Source of the DNA: Tubulanus polymorphus
Lineage: Eukaryota; Nemertea; Palaeonemertea; Tubulaniformes; Tubulanidae
Reading direction: 5' to 3'
DNA length: 64,000 nucleotides
Assembly: GCF_964204645.1 (NCBI RefSeq)
Contig: NC_134031.1
Coordinates: 12,378,501-12,442,500, forward strand
Shown: positions 43,457 to 53,689 of the stretch, one piece after another
Numbering within the stretch: the stretch's first letter is position 1
Layout: each line of letters starts with the position of its first letter
Notes under the pieces: model-generated
Database searches by the model: none
Seen by the model: the letters and a program-made list of their open reading frames with translations, nothing else
What the model was told of the DNA's origin: nothing
Made by a program: the position numbers and the translations under genes

Positions 43457-43956
43457 TTTAATACTAAATTTTTTATTAAAATTGATTTTAGAAGTTCAAT
43501 GATTTATATCATGTATTATTTCAATCACACTTTACTAACACTTTTAATGTTTAAAAATCTAACTCATACAAATATGAATATTGAAATAATGTTTTAAATA
43601 TATCTATATATCTATTCTATAAGAGCTTACACTTTTAAATTGAATAATCTGTCAATTTAAATGTTATTCATGTATATGATTATTTTAAGAGTAATATGGG
43701 TAATAGGCTTTCAGGTTAAAGGTTGAACGGGCGGGTGAGTAAAAAATGAAAAACATGAAAATAATAACAATTTCTACTTGAATTAGGAGTGAAACTCATA
43801 AAAATGAAAAATAAATTCGAGTGTGTGAGAATTTATTTTTCATTTTTATGAGTTTCGCGACTAATTCAAGTAGAAATTGTAATTATTTTCATGTTTTTCA
43901 TTTTTTATGAGCTCGACCGTTCGACCTCATAAAAAAGCCTATTACCCCTATTACTC
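43192..43956 (-). repeat. Polinton right terminal inverted repeat
   Basis: Inverse complement of 26614-27379. It contains the promoter-like segment and first codons of the polymerase-side zinc-finger frame (start 43456). The inner inverted terminus here has one change in the AGTAATAGGGG word (about 43690-43697). The boundary with unique sequence at 43192 falls within coding sequence. Confidence 0.95.
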
Positions 43957-43962
43957 CTCTAT

Positions 43963-46215
43963 ACAGACGTAGAACTTCAGAGGATAGTGGCCATACAGCT
44001 CAACTTAGTATTAAAGGACAGCCTGTTACGGTGACTAATAGTTGGGTTGTTCCACACAATAGACTTTTGTGCCGAGTCTTCAATGCTCATATAAATGTTG
44101 AGCTCTGTACTTCAATCAAAATTATCAAATACGTGTGCAAATATATTGTAAAGGCTCAGACATGGCTGTATTTCATGTAAAAGAAAATGGAAAACCACTC
44201 AATGAAATTAAGCAGTATCAACTCGGACGATAAATTAGCACTAACGAAGCAGGGTGGAGAATTTAAGGGTTTCCAATACACGAAAGTTTTCAGCCTGTTA
44301 CGCATCTTCAGGTTCACCTTGAAAATGGCCAGAGAGTTTATTTTACCGAGGGAACTCCTTTCGTTTAAGCTCAGAGTGCACCAGAAACCACACTTACGGC
44401 ATTCTTCAAACTATGTGCTACCGATGAATTCGCACAATATCTATTGTATAATGAGGTCCTGGAATTCTTCACATAAGTGTCTACCTCAAAGAAATGGCAA
44501 AGACGTCGTCAAGGAAACACTGTACCAAACTCTATAGGCATAATGTCATCGGTTACCTTGGGCAGAGAGTACACAGTTCACCGGAGTAATGAGGAATGTA
44601 ACTATCTGCGACTGCTGCTACATACAATAAAAGGCCCAACAAGTTTTGACCCTTTGAGAACAGTACATGGATTTGTACATGGTACACACCGAGAGGTATG
44701 TAACGCTCTTGGCCTGTTGAAAGTCTAATCCAGTTACAATTTGGAATAACTACAAACAGGCAATGTCTGAAGAATTTTCATCATGAAATGCAAGCCTCAA
44801 ATCCTGATCTTAATATTAAATACAATGAGCGTATTTTCCACTGTGCCCTGAACGCTGTGGAAGACAAACTTACATCATTTCCAGGTGGTAAAACAGTAGA
44901 CAGTAGTACTATAGCCCTCCTAAAACCAGAATTGATGACATTTCCACCAACGGAGAAATCACTTGGGAGACTAGCTACAACCAGACTGAACTACAGAGCC
45001 TTATCAACATTCGTTTGCCTAATTTTACAGCCGATCAATTGACCTGTTACAATATTATTATTGAATCATTAGATGATAGATCTGGAATATTTTTCTTGGA
45101 CGCACCGGGCGGCCCAGGAAAAACCTACCTTTTACATTTGATCCTTGCCAAGATTCGTTCCACCAGCAAAATAGCTTTGGCTGTAGCATCTTCTGGTATC
45201 GCAGCTACACTCCTGAAAGGCGGAAGAACGGCCAATTCCACTTTCAAGATCCCTATTAATCTTGCTACAGTTGAACATCCTACATGTAACATTTCTGCTA
45301 CATCTGGTCTGGCATTGTTGTTGTTGAGACAGAAAGTCTCATCGTGTGGGATGAGTGTACAATGGCACCTAAGAACGCCTTACATGCAATTGATGTAACA
45401 TTCCGTGATTTGCGACAAACTGAAAAGCCCATGGGAGGAATAACTGTGCTTTTAGCTGGAGATTTTCGGCAGACATTGCCTATTGTGCGTTGAGGTACAT
45501 GGTAGATCAAGTAAATGCTTCCCTAAAGTCATCTCCATTGTGGAGTGAAGTTGAGATCTGATTTTGGTCTCTGCGTTCATTCAAGGAATCAGCTGATAGA
45601 ATCTGTTTCCCAAACTTTAGAAATGAATATATAAATCATCAGTGGCTATCGGAACGTGCTATACTAGCATCCAGAAATGATGCAGTGAGTGATATCAATT
45701 TTAACCTATTACAACAGATTCCCAGTGATTCTACCATATATAGATCTATTGATACTGTGCCTGATATTGAGCACGTTTGGAATTGAAGCCAGGCACACCG
45801 ATCATGCTGCTACGTAACCTGAATGCTCCAAAATTGCGTAATGGCACCAGATAATTAAGACATTACATCAGAACCTGATTGAAGCTGTAATAAGTGTTGG
45901 TGAATACCATGGAGAAAATGTATTGATACCCCGAATACCTCTTATATCCAGTGATTCACCATTTGAATTTAAACGCCTCCAGTTTCCTGTTATACATTCA
46001 TGCGCCATATCAATCAACAAATCACAGGGACAAACGTTAAGAGTTGCTGGACTATCACTGACCCACCCTGTTTTTCACATGGACAGCTATATGTTGCATG
46101 TTCCAGAGTTGGTGATCACAAAAACCTGTATTACCACGCATGTGACAACAACACACAGACAGTTAATGTTGTTTATCCTGATATTTTTGATCTACAGGTA
46201 TGTACATTTACAAAA
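43963..46215 (+). pseudogene. Helitron RepHel, C-terminal part: Rep tyrosines and PIF1 helicase
   Basis: Right after the Polinton the frame resumes with RRRTSEDSGHT and NSWVVPHNRLLCRVFNAHIN, then the paired-tyrosine word KYVCKYI near 44130. The PIF1 helicase follows: Walker A in DAPGGPGKTYLLHLIL near 45105, the Walker B word WDECTMAP near 45350, AGDFRQTLPIV near 45470, and the C-terminal NKSQGQTLRVAGLSL and LYVACSRVGDHKNLYYHA near 46020-46140. Many frameshifts and stops separate these blocks. The residue order is normal for Helitron helicases. Confidence 0.85.
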
Positions 46216-46485
46216 TATAATATACATAAATAGGTACGTACATGTACATTAGTTATGTAATCATCTTTTTAAATTTCAGTAAAAATATACGTCTTAGATT
46301 ATATGTCTTAGTATGATATTTGAATTTCTCAATGTACATGACCCAGTATTTTTCAGCAGGCATGACGCCAATTATACTCCCTAAGCTTAATCTTTCAAAA
46401 TCATTTCAAAATCAAATCAAAATGTTGCAGGCTCCCAAGCGTATGGAATGGGATAGAGCATGGAATGGGATAGAACTCATTCAAA

Positions 46486-46512
46486 ACCCGTCGAAGACGG
46501 ATATTCAGCTAG
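46486..46512 (+). other. Helitron 3' terminus: hairpin plus CTAG
   Basis: A stem of CCGTC and GACGG around a 3-nt loop (46488-46500) is followed after 8 bases by CTAG (46509-46512) and then T. This hairpin-spacer-CTRR pattern is the standard Helitron end. The stretch 46216-46485 between helicase and terminus holds no gene; a GGAATGGGATAGA word is repeated at 46446 and 46462. Confidence 0.75.
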
Positions 46513-47189
46513 TATAAACTAAGGCAGAAAGCAGACGGCATCGTAGCAAACTTGAATTACATGCTTATATAAAAATTTTTAAGGCAATAAAGCGAATTTG
46601 GCCTTGGCTTATATTGATTCAGATTTCGTAATAGGCCTATAACTGTGTTTCCCAATACAAAGCATGTTAGAAAATTCTCACCTGCTCTTTTGGTTCTCGG
46701 AAACCATCATTATTTTCATTCTGAAAAATGAGATAAACTACTATGAGATGACAATATCATATTCGCCAAATGAAAAGGGGGTCAACAATATACAGCATAC
46801 ATCAAATAGCATAATATACTACACTGAGAAATAAGATAACAGCAGTCACTAGAATGATTGGCAGGTTGTTGGAATGCTATGAACTAGGAACATTTTTTAC
46901 ACAATACATGCTGAAAACGCTACCTCTCAGCGCTTGCTTGACATTTACCTGTCATTAATTAGGACATAAAAATGTTTGTTATATTACATACCCCCAAAAT
47001 ATGAACGCTACCCCGGGTCAAAAGATCATCTTCATAAATATATTGAGTTAATTGATTTCTTGATCTCAGGTGGTCATGTGTTTATGCTGACTACGTTTCA
47101 GAGTTGTGATCTCAATGGATTTTCTAAATTGCCAATTCAGATGTCTGGATTTTCCAGATATCAAAGGAAATTTCATTTTCAGCACGGTA
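46513..47189. other. Spacer between Helitron and Penelope-like insert
   Basis: No gene or RNA recognised; AT-rich sequence only. Confidence 0.4.
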
Positions 47190-47315
47190 AGATAACAACA
47201 TAGAACGATAACCACACTCAAACGTGGTGAACGGATAATAAGATAAAATCCCACTATTTACAGATTAAAAGAATTTAAAAACCAGAATTTATTTATTCAA
47301 TCAAAAATATATAAA

Positions 47316-47365
47316 AGACACGACGTTTCGATCTCACCCTAGAGATCATCGTCAGGTGTGAGATT
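47316..47365 (-). ncRNA. Hammerhead ribozyme motif, complete core
   Basis: Minus strand: stem I ACAC with GUGU, CUGACGA, stem II from GAUCUC and GAGAUC around a short loop, GAAA, then ACGUC with cleavage expected after that C. ACGU is self-complementary, allowing stem III between two ribozymes. Such minimal hammerheads are known in Penelope-like elements. Confidence 0.8.
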
Positions 47366-47583
47366 AAGATTAAAAACGGGGGTATATATACAGAGGATGA
47401 CAGGTTAATTGAGTAAATTGGTGAATTTGTAAATAATTAGTGTTTGGCAAGGCATGAAGTAATATACTTAGAAAGAAGGGAATTTTGCGGAGAAAAGCCA
47501 TTATTTAAATTAGCACTAATTTCTGAGTGACGAGTAATTAGGGCAGACTCAACTATGTGGCGTTTACTGTAATTGCTGGAAGT

Positions 47584-48429
47584 TTAAATAATTTCGGCTT
47601 TATCAAAATTAAAACGATGACCAGTGTTCCAAACGTGATTGGCTACGCCACTAGCCGGTTTTTTATTTATTATATCGTTTTTGTGTTCCGAAATTCGAGT
47701 TTTTAAATCATGACCAGTTTCTCCAAAGTAAATTTTATCACAGCCAAAACAAGGAATTTTGTAAACTCCGCAGTCCAAAGGCTTAGATTGATTGTTTTTA
47801 ACCAAAGTCTTACTAATTTTGTTTTCATACGTGAAAATGATTTGTTTATCCAATAAAGGGAGAGAGTGATGAAACTTTTCCAAAACAGGTACATACGGAA
47901 CTACAATGAACTCTGAAATGTGTTTTTTATTTTCTGGAGGTTTAGAATTGAAGAAAGTACCTTTAGCCTTAGAAATAGTGATTTTCAAAATGTGATCAGG
48001 GTAAGCCAATTTTCTAAGAGAGTTGGATATATGTTCAAATTCAGCCAAAAGGAAGGTTTCATCGCAGATCCGTAGTGCATGGAGAAAGAGGCCTTGAGCG
48101 CGACCAATTTTGATAGATTTAGCAGTAAACGAAAAGTGAAGGTATGCCTCGGCGTTGATAGGTTTACGGTAGACTGAGAATATCAAATGAGAAAATTTAT
48201 TGTGAATTAGAACATCTAAAAACGGAATTTGGTCATTTTGTTCCCATTCAAAAGTGAATTTCAAAGATGGATATTGGGAGTTGATGAAGTCGATAAAAGA
48301 GGTAAGATCAAAATTATCAGAAACTAAGCACAGAATGTCATCAACATATCTAATCCAAAAGTTAGGTTTAGAGCCAGCGTACTTAGGGAGAATTTCGGAT
48401 TCAAAGTGTTCAAGGAAAAGATGGAACAA
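47584..48429 (-). pseudogene. Penelope-like RT end plus GIY-YIG endonuclease, minus copy
   Basis: A 281-codon open frame, truncated at its 5' end. It begins in the RT palm with IRYVDDILCLV (catalytic YVDD), continues with IPFLDVLIHNKF and SVYRKPINAEAYLHF, and ends with the GIY-YIG nuclease: GVYKIPCFGCDKIYFGETG, then TRISEHKND and NHVWNTGHRFNF. The frame is uninterrupted but lacks most RT motifs, so it is a dead fragment. The nuclease would nick target DNA in the complete element. Confidence 0.9.
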
Positions 48430-48433
48430 AAAA

Positions 48434-49106
48434 TTTTGAATGGGAACAAAATGACCAAATTCCGTTTTTAGATGTTCTAATTCACAATAAATTTTCTCAT
48501 TTGATATTCTCAGTCTACTGTAAACCTATCAACGCCGAGGCATACCTTCACTTCTTTTCATTTACTGCTAAATCTATCAAAATTGGTCTCGCTCAAGACC
48601 TCTTTCTCCGTGCACTACGGATCTGGGATGAAACCTTCCTTTCGGCTGAATTTGAACATATATCCAACTCTCTTAGAAAATTGGCTTACCCTGATCACAT
48701 TTTGAAAATCGCTATTTTTAAGGCTAAACGTACTTTCTTCAATTCTAAACCTCCAGAAAATAAAAAACACATTTCAGAGTTCATTGTATTTCCGTATGTA
48801 CCTGTTTTGGAAAAGTTTCGTCACTCTCTCCCTTTATTGGATAAACAAATCATTTTCACGTATGAAAACAAAATTAGTAAGACTTTGGTTAAAAACAATC
48901 AATCTAAACCTTTGGACTGCAGAGTTTACAAAATTCCTTGTTTTGGCTGTGATAAAATTTACTTTGGAGAAACTGGTCGTGATTTAAAAACTCGAATTTC
49001 GGAACACAAAAACGATATAATAAATAAAAAACCGGCTAGTGGCGTAGCCAATCACGTTTGGAACACTGGTCATCGTTTTAATTTTGATAAAGTCGAAATT
49101 ATTTAA
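48434..49106 (+). pseudogene. Penelope-like GIY-YIG endonuclease fragment, plus copy
   Basis: Inverted sister of the previous entry, beginning later (FEWEQNDQIPFLDVL at 48435) so that the YVDD box is absent. The frame is open to 49106 with a few substitutions such as SVYCKP for SVYRKP. The GIY-YIG part (RVYKIPCFGCDKIYFGETG) is complete. Confidence 0.9.
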
Positions 49107-49326
49107 ACTTCCAGCAATTACACTAAACGCCACATAGTTGAGTCTGCCCTAATTACTCGTCACTCAGATATTAGTTCCAATTTAAATAATGGCTTTTCTT
49201 CGCATAATTCCCTTCTTTCTAAGTATATTACTTCATGCCTTGCCAAACACTAATCATTTACTCACTCACCAATTTACTCAATTAACCTGTCCTCCTCTGT
49301 ATATATACCCCCGTTTTTAATCTTAA

Positions 49327-49375
49327 TCTCACACCTGACGATGATCTCTAGGGTGAGATCGACACGTCGTGTCTT
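49327..49375 (+). ncRNA. Hammerhead motif with mutated core
   Basis: The partner of 47316-47365 on the other arm. CTGACGA and stem II are unchanged, but the GAAA of the core reads GACA, which should abolish catalysis. Confidence 0.75.
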
Positions 49376-49464
49376 TTATATATTTTTGATTGAATTAATA
49401 AATTCTGGTTTTTAAATTCTTTTAATCTGTAAATAGTGGGATTTTATCTTTAGATAACAACATA

Positions 49465-50599
49465 TACTGTATTTTCCGACGAAAAAGCCGATTTTCTAGC
49501 TTCAGATTTTTACCCCAAAAAATTATCAACTTATTGGACGGATACGATCGGACTTAAAAAATCACTTCCCAATCTATGTCATATTAATGTTCCCAACAAG
49601 AGCCCCTGTGATGTCAAAAATTATAAGATATGGCCCAAAGACCTGTCTTTCAATCAATTTCATATTTTCTTCATTTGATTGAGGTCTTTAGATCATTATC
49701 ATGACTTTCGGTGGAAAACTTGTTTTTTGAATTAGTTGATTGAGGAAAACACAACTTAATTCAACATCGTTTTTGGCGGAAGTTCAAAGGAAGATTAAAT
49801 AAAATTAAAAAGCATAACATGTCTCCAATCGAACCAAGAAATTTTAATAGAAACATGTGAATTGGCACTGCAAAGTGCTATGCTTACTATACAAGATGCC
49901 CATGGACCTTGAAGCTTCGGTTATAATGTAATGGAAAGATACATGTATAAATGGGTGAGATCACCATACTTGGGAAAAATACTTTTTACATTTTTAAGGA
50001 AAAGAGTAGCCAAATGTTGAAAACAGTAAGTATTTCTATCGATATTTCTATTGACTGCAGTGACTTAGGAGACGTAACTAATTTCTATCAACATAATGTT
50101 TGTCTTTCCTAGTAGAAGGGCTTAATCATTTCGGCCTCGACAGCGAACAAGACAAAAGAGCCCAATAATTCTTTTTTCAGGGCTAATAACCCGCTAAAAC
50201 CTTCTGGCTAATTATTCGGTTTATGTTAGATGCTCTGTCCAATCATTCCAGTATCGAAGTACACATCACTGAAACACTCTTAATGGCAGAACACTCCTCC
50301 GAGGTGAAAAAATGTAAGGCAATTGAATAACTTATTGAAAATCTTTTAGAAAATATTCCTATATCTAATCTTTTTACGAAAAGTTAACCATTTCATGAAG
50401 GCCAAATAACAGGTAATCTGTCCACAAAAACATTTTTAACAGTTGTAACAATGTTGGTAAAAGATTGGAACACTTGGAACTTTTAGTTCTTTAAGATAAT
50501 AACCATTGCAAATTATAAGTAATATCTATTGTAGCAGGACTTTTCGATATAAAACAATGTTGCCTCATCTACACTTAAAAATGTACAGCAGGCTACAAT
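49465..50599. other. Spacer with a dispersed repeat
   Basis: No gene is recognised. About 50220-50330 resembles 24240-24360. Confidence 0.4.
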
Positions 50600-51104
50600 T
50601 TGTTAGAGCTAAGGTGGATACAGAAAATACTCGATCATGACAAGACGAGAAGATACACAATATCCGTCTAAGATGATAACGAGCCATCATCAGGCGTACT
50701 GAGAACAGGGGAATATTACAAGATATTTATACAAGACCAAAACAATAGAAACAGAGTGAGTCATTAAAATGTTGAAAAGGGAATATATTAAAGTAATGAC
50801 ATAACGGCTGGAAAACAATAATAAAGTAAGTAAAGTAAGCCAAACTAGGGGCAATATAGATTAAAGTAATTTAAAAACAAAAGACACAAATTAAAGTGAT
50901 TAAAATGTGAGGACAAGCTAAGGGGTAATCAGATAAAAACAAAGAGAAGGAACATGAAAGGCGATAATCAGTGAATGAGTGGAAACAAGCAACCAATAAT
51001 CAAGGCAAACAATTTATAAAATTTCCTGTAAAGTTTGTAACAAAATATATATTGGTGAAACCGGGCGCAATTTACTCAGGCGCATCCGTGAACATAGCAA
51101 TGTG
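50600..51104. pseudogene. Second, decayed Penelope-like remnant
   Basis: 51015-51104 (plus) reads YKISCKVCNKIYIGETGRNL then RRIREHSN, the GIY-YIG core of another Penelope-like element, without a start or end. Just left, the minus strand at about 50665-50690 has CTGATGATGGCTCG, which resembles the start of a hammerhead but lacks the GAAA part. The two point in opposite directions, so the remnant may also derive from an inverted pair. Confidence 0.7.
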
Positions 51105-52253
51105 TGTGTGTGTATTAAAAACCTGACAGCAATTTAGGCCCAAGTTTAAAACGTTTTTTAACGTGACACCATGTCTTCGCATGACCATTCAACAATTAAA
51201 ATGTGGGTCTGTTGATGCATGTCTGTGAACACGCGGTAAAAACACTAATCTGCTTCGTGGGAGCGTTATCTATTACTACACGTAATTGATACATAAATGG
51301 TTAACGGATAACGCGTTATTGCTGACAATGCAATCGACTCGTGTCATGCACTAAGTATTAAAAAATATCAAAATCATAAGTGTTGCAAAATAAAAACACA
51401 AGATAGCCGGGCTCCAACGATTGCTAACAAAAGGGCATAAAAATGATCATGGGTTCAATTGATGACACATTATGCCATCTTTAATTACTTAAGATTAGTT
51501 ATCAGCTATCAAAACACTGATAGTTATCAAAACACGGATCTCGGGGGTAAACTGTGTGATGTTATCACTGCGGAAAATAGTGGATGCACGCTACCTGGTG
51601 GGCTGATATCATTTCGGTGTTTAAATGATGTTTTTTTCAAATTAAATAAACTCTATTCATCGAAATGCCTCGTTTGTTTTGTGGAACGTAATTAAACTGC
51701 GACTTTGTCATCAATATTTCTTGCGACTGTGATTGAAGCTCCCGTACTTAGTAAATTCGAGTGATATAATCGGGGCGGAAATCTCAGCTGGCCAATTAAT
51801 TTATGCCGGTTTTTACGTAAAGAGAAGCGACTGTCTGAACTGCAAAGAATGATCCGGCCTTATCCAAATTCACTGCGTAGTCGTGTCCGGAACACTCCCC
51901 AGTCTCTCGGCATTAGCGCTGAATATCGCGCTAGAGGCGTTATACTAGATTAGCGCGCGCGCTGTACGATAAATATCTCTATGTACAAGCATGTTCTGTG
52001 TTACACACACACAGCGAGTGTATCGAGCGTCACCGTAGTAACGCGCTTCAGCGGGTTGAACTAACGAGTACCGTTGATTATTTTAAAACCAAATTTGAGC
52101 ACTTATAAACTTCAAAATCAAATATGAACCAAGCTACACCATCTACACCAAGTACAGAATATATGTACCAATTTATAGAATTATCGGTCCACACAAACAG
52201 CTTAAATCATTAAGAAACATCCACAGACAGACAGACATGACGATGATGCCATA
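51105..52253. other. Spacer with a CpG-rich patch
   Basis: A short GT run at about 51101-51113, then ordinary sequence. About 51890-52070 is unusually CpG-rich for this window (tagcgcgcgcgctg, gcgcgctagaggcg), with an AC run at 52005. This could be a promoter-like island, but no gene next to it is convincing. Confidence 0.4.
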
Positions 52254-52282
52254 GATGGGTTCGTCTAAAGACGAAACCCATC
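52254..52282. repeat. Hairpin, about 12-bp stem
   Basis: GATGGGTTCGTC, a tiny loop (TAAA) and GACGAAACCCATC pair with one bulge. As at 16825 it is probably the tip of a repeat unit. Confidence 0.55.
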
Positions 52283-52883
52283 AAAAAAATCTAAATCAGG
52301 GACATATTCAAATTTTGTCAGCAGACCTGCCAAACCCAGAAATATGTTGTCAGTACAAATTTTTGAGTTTGTCAGTATTTTCTTGTGTTTGTCCGTATTT
52401 TTTCACATGTGACACGACCCGGGAAAAAGCTTCCAGTTCTGTTCATTAAAAAAATGTCTAACTAAACCATAGTACTATCACTTATGTTAGAACTAAATAA
52501 TTATCAATGTTAACATATCAAACTAAAAAAAAAAAAAATTTTTAATTTTATAACAAATTTGGTTTCTATATTTCACAGTATCTAATTCAAGCAATTTTTT
52601 CAAGTCAAAATGTGTTACCGAATTAAAACTATCAATTGAATAAACTGAAAAATAATCAATTGAATATGCTGAATAAACTCTTCAATAGATAGTGTTCTAA
52701 ATCTTATCACCATATTAATTCATAGGCCCTTATTACAATCTATGATTGATAAGGATATTATCATACTAGTAATTTCAAGATTCTGTTATACTTGAATTAA
52801 ATTAAACTATGCGCCCGTCAGGGCATCTTTGTGGTGTTCCAATACAGCATGCATGTTCTCTATTGATCACTATTGCATGTTCT

Positions 52884-53180
52884 CTATTTATCGCAGGGAA
52901 TCCCAGCTGTACTAGCGACATATAAGCGTGTCTGTGTGTGTAGACTATTATTAGCAATTACATTATTGAGCTGCCACGCTGTGGAGCTAATAAACAGAAT
53001 CAATACTGACAAAATCATGAACACAATGCCACTGTTGATAAGATGAATAGCTGATAGCATTCCACTCCCAATTGTAGGCTGTACTAAAATGAGAGTGACC
53101 ATAACACCGTACACAAAAGCCCACAGCCCTATGAAAATACGGAGAAACCGTACGGGTTGGCAGGTCTGTGTCAGGGACAT
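52884..53180 (-). CDS. Possible small membrane protein
   Basis: A 98-codon frame from 53180 with two convincing hydrophobic spans (FLRIFIGLWAFVYGVMVTLIL and INSGIVFMILSVLILFIS). No family is recognised and no splice or promoter context confirms it. Its start codon lies inside the first TCAGGGACA unit of the neighbouring repeat cluster, which lowers confidence. Confidence 0.3.
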   Translation of the reverse strand: MSLTQTCQPVRFLRIFIGLWAFVYGVMVTLILVQPTIGSGMLSAIHLINSGIVFMILSVLILFISSTAWQLNNVIANNSLHTQTRLYVASTAGIPCDK

Positions 53181-53278
53181 CTTGTAAAAGTCATTTCTTC
53201 AGGGACATTATTAGAACTGTCAGGGACAAAAATACCCAGCCACATTTTCAGGGACATTTACAAGAATCTCAGGGACAA
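53171..53278 (+). repeat. Five regularly spaced TCAGGGACA units
   Basis: TCAGGGACA begins at 53171, 53199, 53220, 53248 and 53269: spacings 28, 21, 28, 21. The alternate units share longer context (ACATT or ACAAAA after the core), giving a 49-bp dimer repeat. A related copy is at about 52298. Confidence 0.7.
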
Positions 53279-53689
53279 AACCTACTTAATTTTACAGTGA
53301 AACATTGTCCTGACTATACGAGATATTACAATATATTGTTTTTTACATAACTCGGTTTATAATTAGCTGCTTTGCTTTGATTGACATGATGCCAGATTGC
53401 CCCCAGCTGGTCTTCAAGTAATTATCCCAAAAAAGCTGTGTCTTGATAAGCTGAATATCACTTATGTTGGGCCATGAAAATTTTTCATTTTGTAATTTGT
53501 ATCCATTAATAAATGAATTGTTGATACTATTTTACAGGCTTCTCGCTTAATCTATGCCTCTAGAATGCGGAAATAGCCAATCAGCAATAAGCACGCGGCA
53601 AGTTTGATTGACAGCGCTACTGACTGTGTCTATGAGAGGCTGAGCTCTCTATCGCGCGCAAATGCATTTTGTTTCATTTTTCGTTGAAT

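Larger units (their letters stand above)
26614..43956. mobile_element. Polinton/Maverick, 17,343 bp, both ends and target duplication intact
   Basis: The element begins AGTAATAGGGGTAATAGGC and ends with the inverse complement. CCTCTA (26608-26613 and 43957-43962) is a perfect 6-bp target duplication, the Polinton hallmark. The TIRs are about 766 bp. Gene content includes protein-primed PolB, chromodomain integrase, A32-type ATPase, a double-jelly-roll-like major capsid candidate and a penton-like minor capsid. I see no adenain-like cysteine protease. At least six genes carry lesions, so the copy is defective. Coding is divided: rightward genes 27.1-31.3 kb, leftward genes 43.5-31.7 kb. Base composition is far more AT-rich than the flanking Helitron. 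Confidence 0.95.
25007..46512 (+). mobile_element. Decayed Helitron interrupted by a Polinton
   Basis: The RepHel gene starts at 25007 (MPRKISN) and shows, in order, the Helitron-like N region, the HUH Rep motif, the paired-tyrosine region and a PIF1-type helicase. The 3' terminus is a hairpin followed by CTAG at 46509-46512, with T next, as expected for insertion between A and T. The Polinton at 26614-43956 splits it. Without that insert the visible element is about 4.2 kb from the gene start, with stops and frameshifts throughout. Confidence 0.9.
47203..49451. mobile_element. Two Penelope-like fragments in inverted arrangement, one insertion
   Basis: AGATAACAACATA flanks the unit on both sides (47190-47202 and 49452-49464), a 13-bp target duplication, so the pair arrived as one event. 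Arms of about 1.0 kb (47239-48250 and 48434-49451) are inverted copies; a spacer of about 180 bp is the longer RT part of the minus copy. Both are 5'-truncated and keep the GIY-YIG end and 3' flank. Inverted partial copies are typical of Penelope-like elements. Confidence 0.85.

Noticed and set aside
50620-50700. Fourth hammerhead ribozyme
   Set aside because: CTGATGATGGCTCG is present on the minus strand, but no GAAA segment or stem II partner follows at the right distance.
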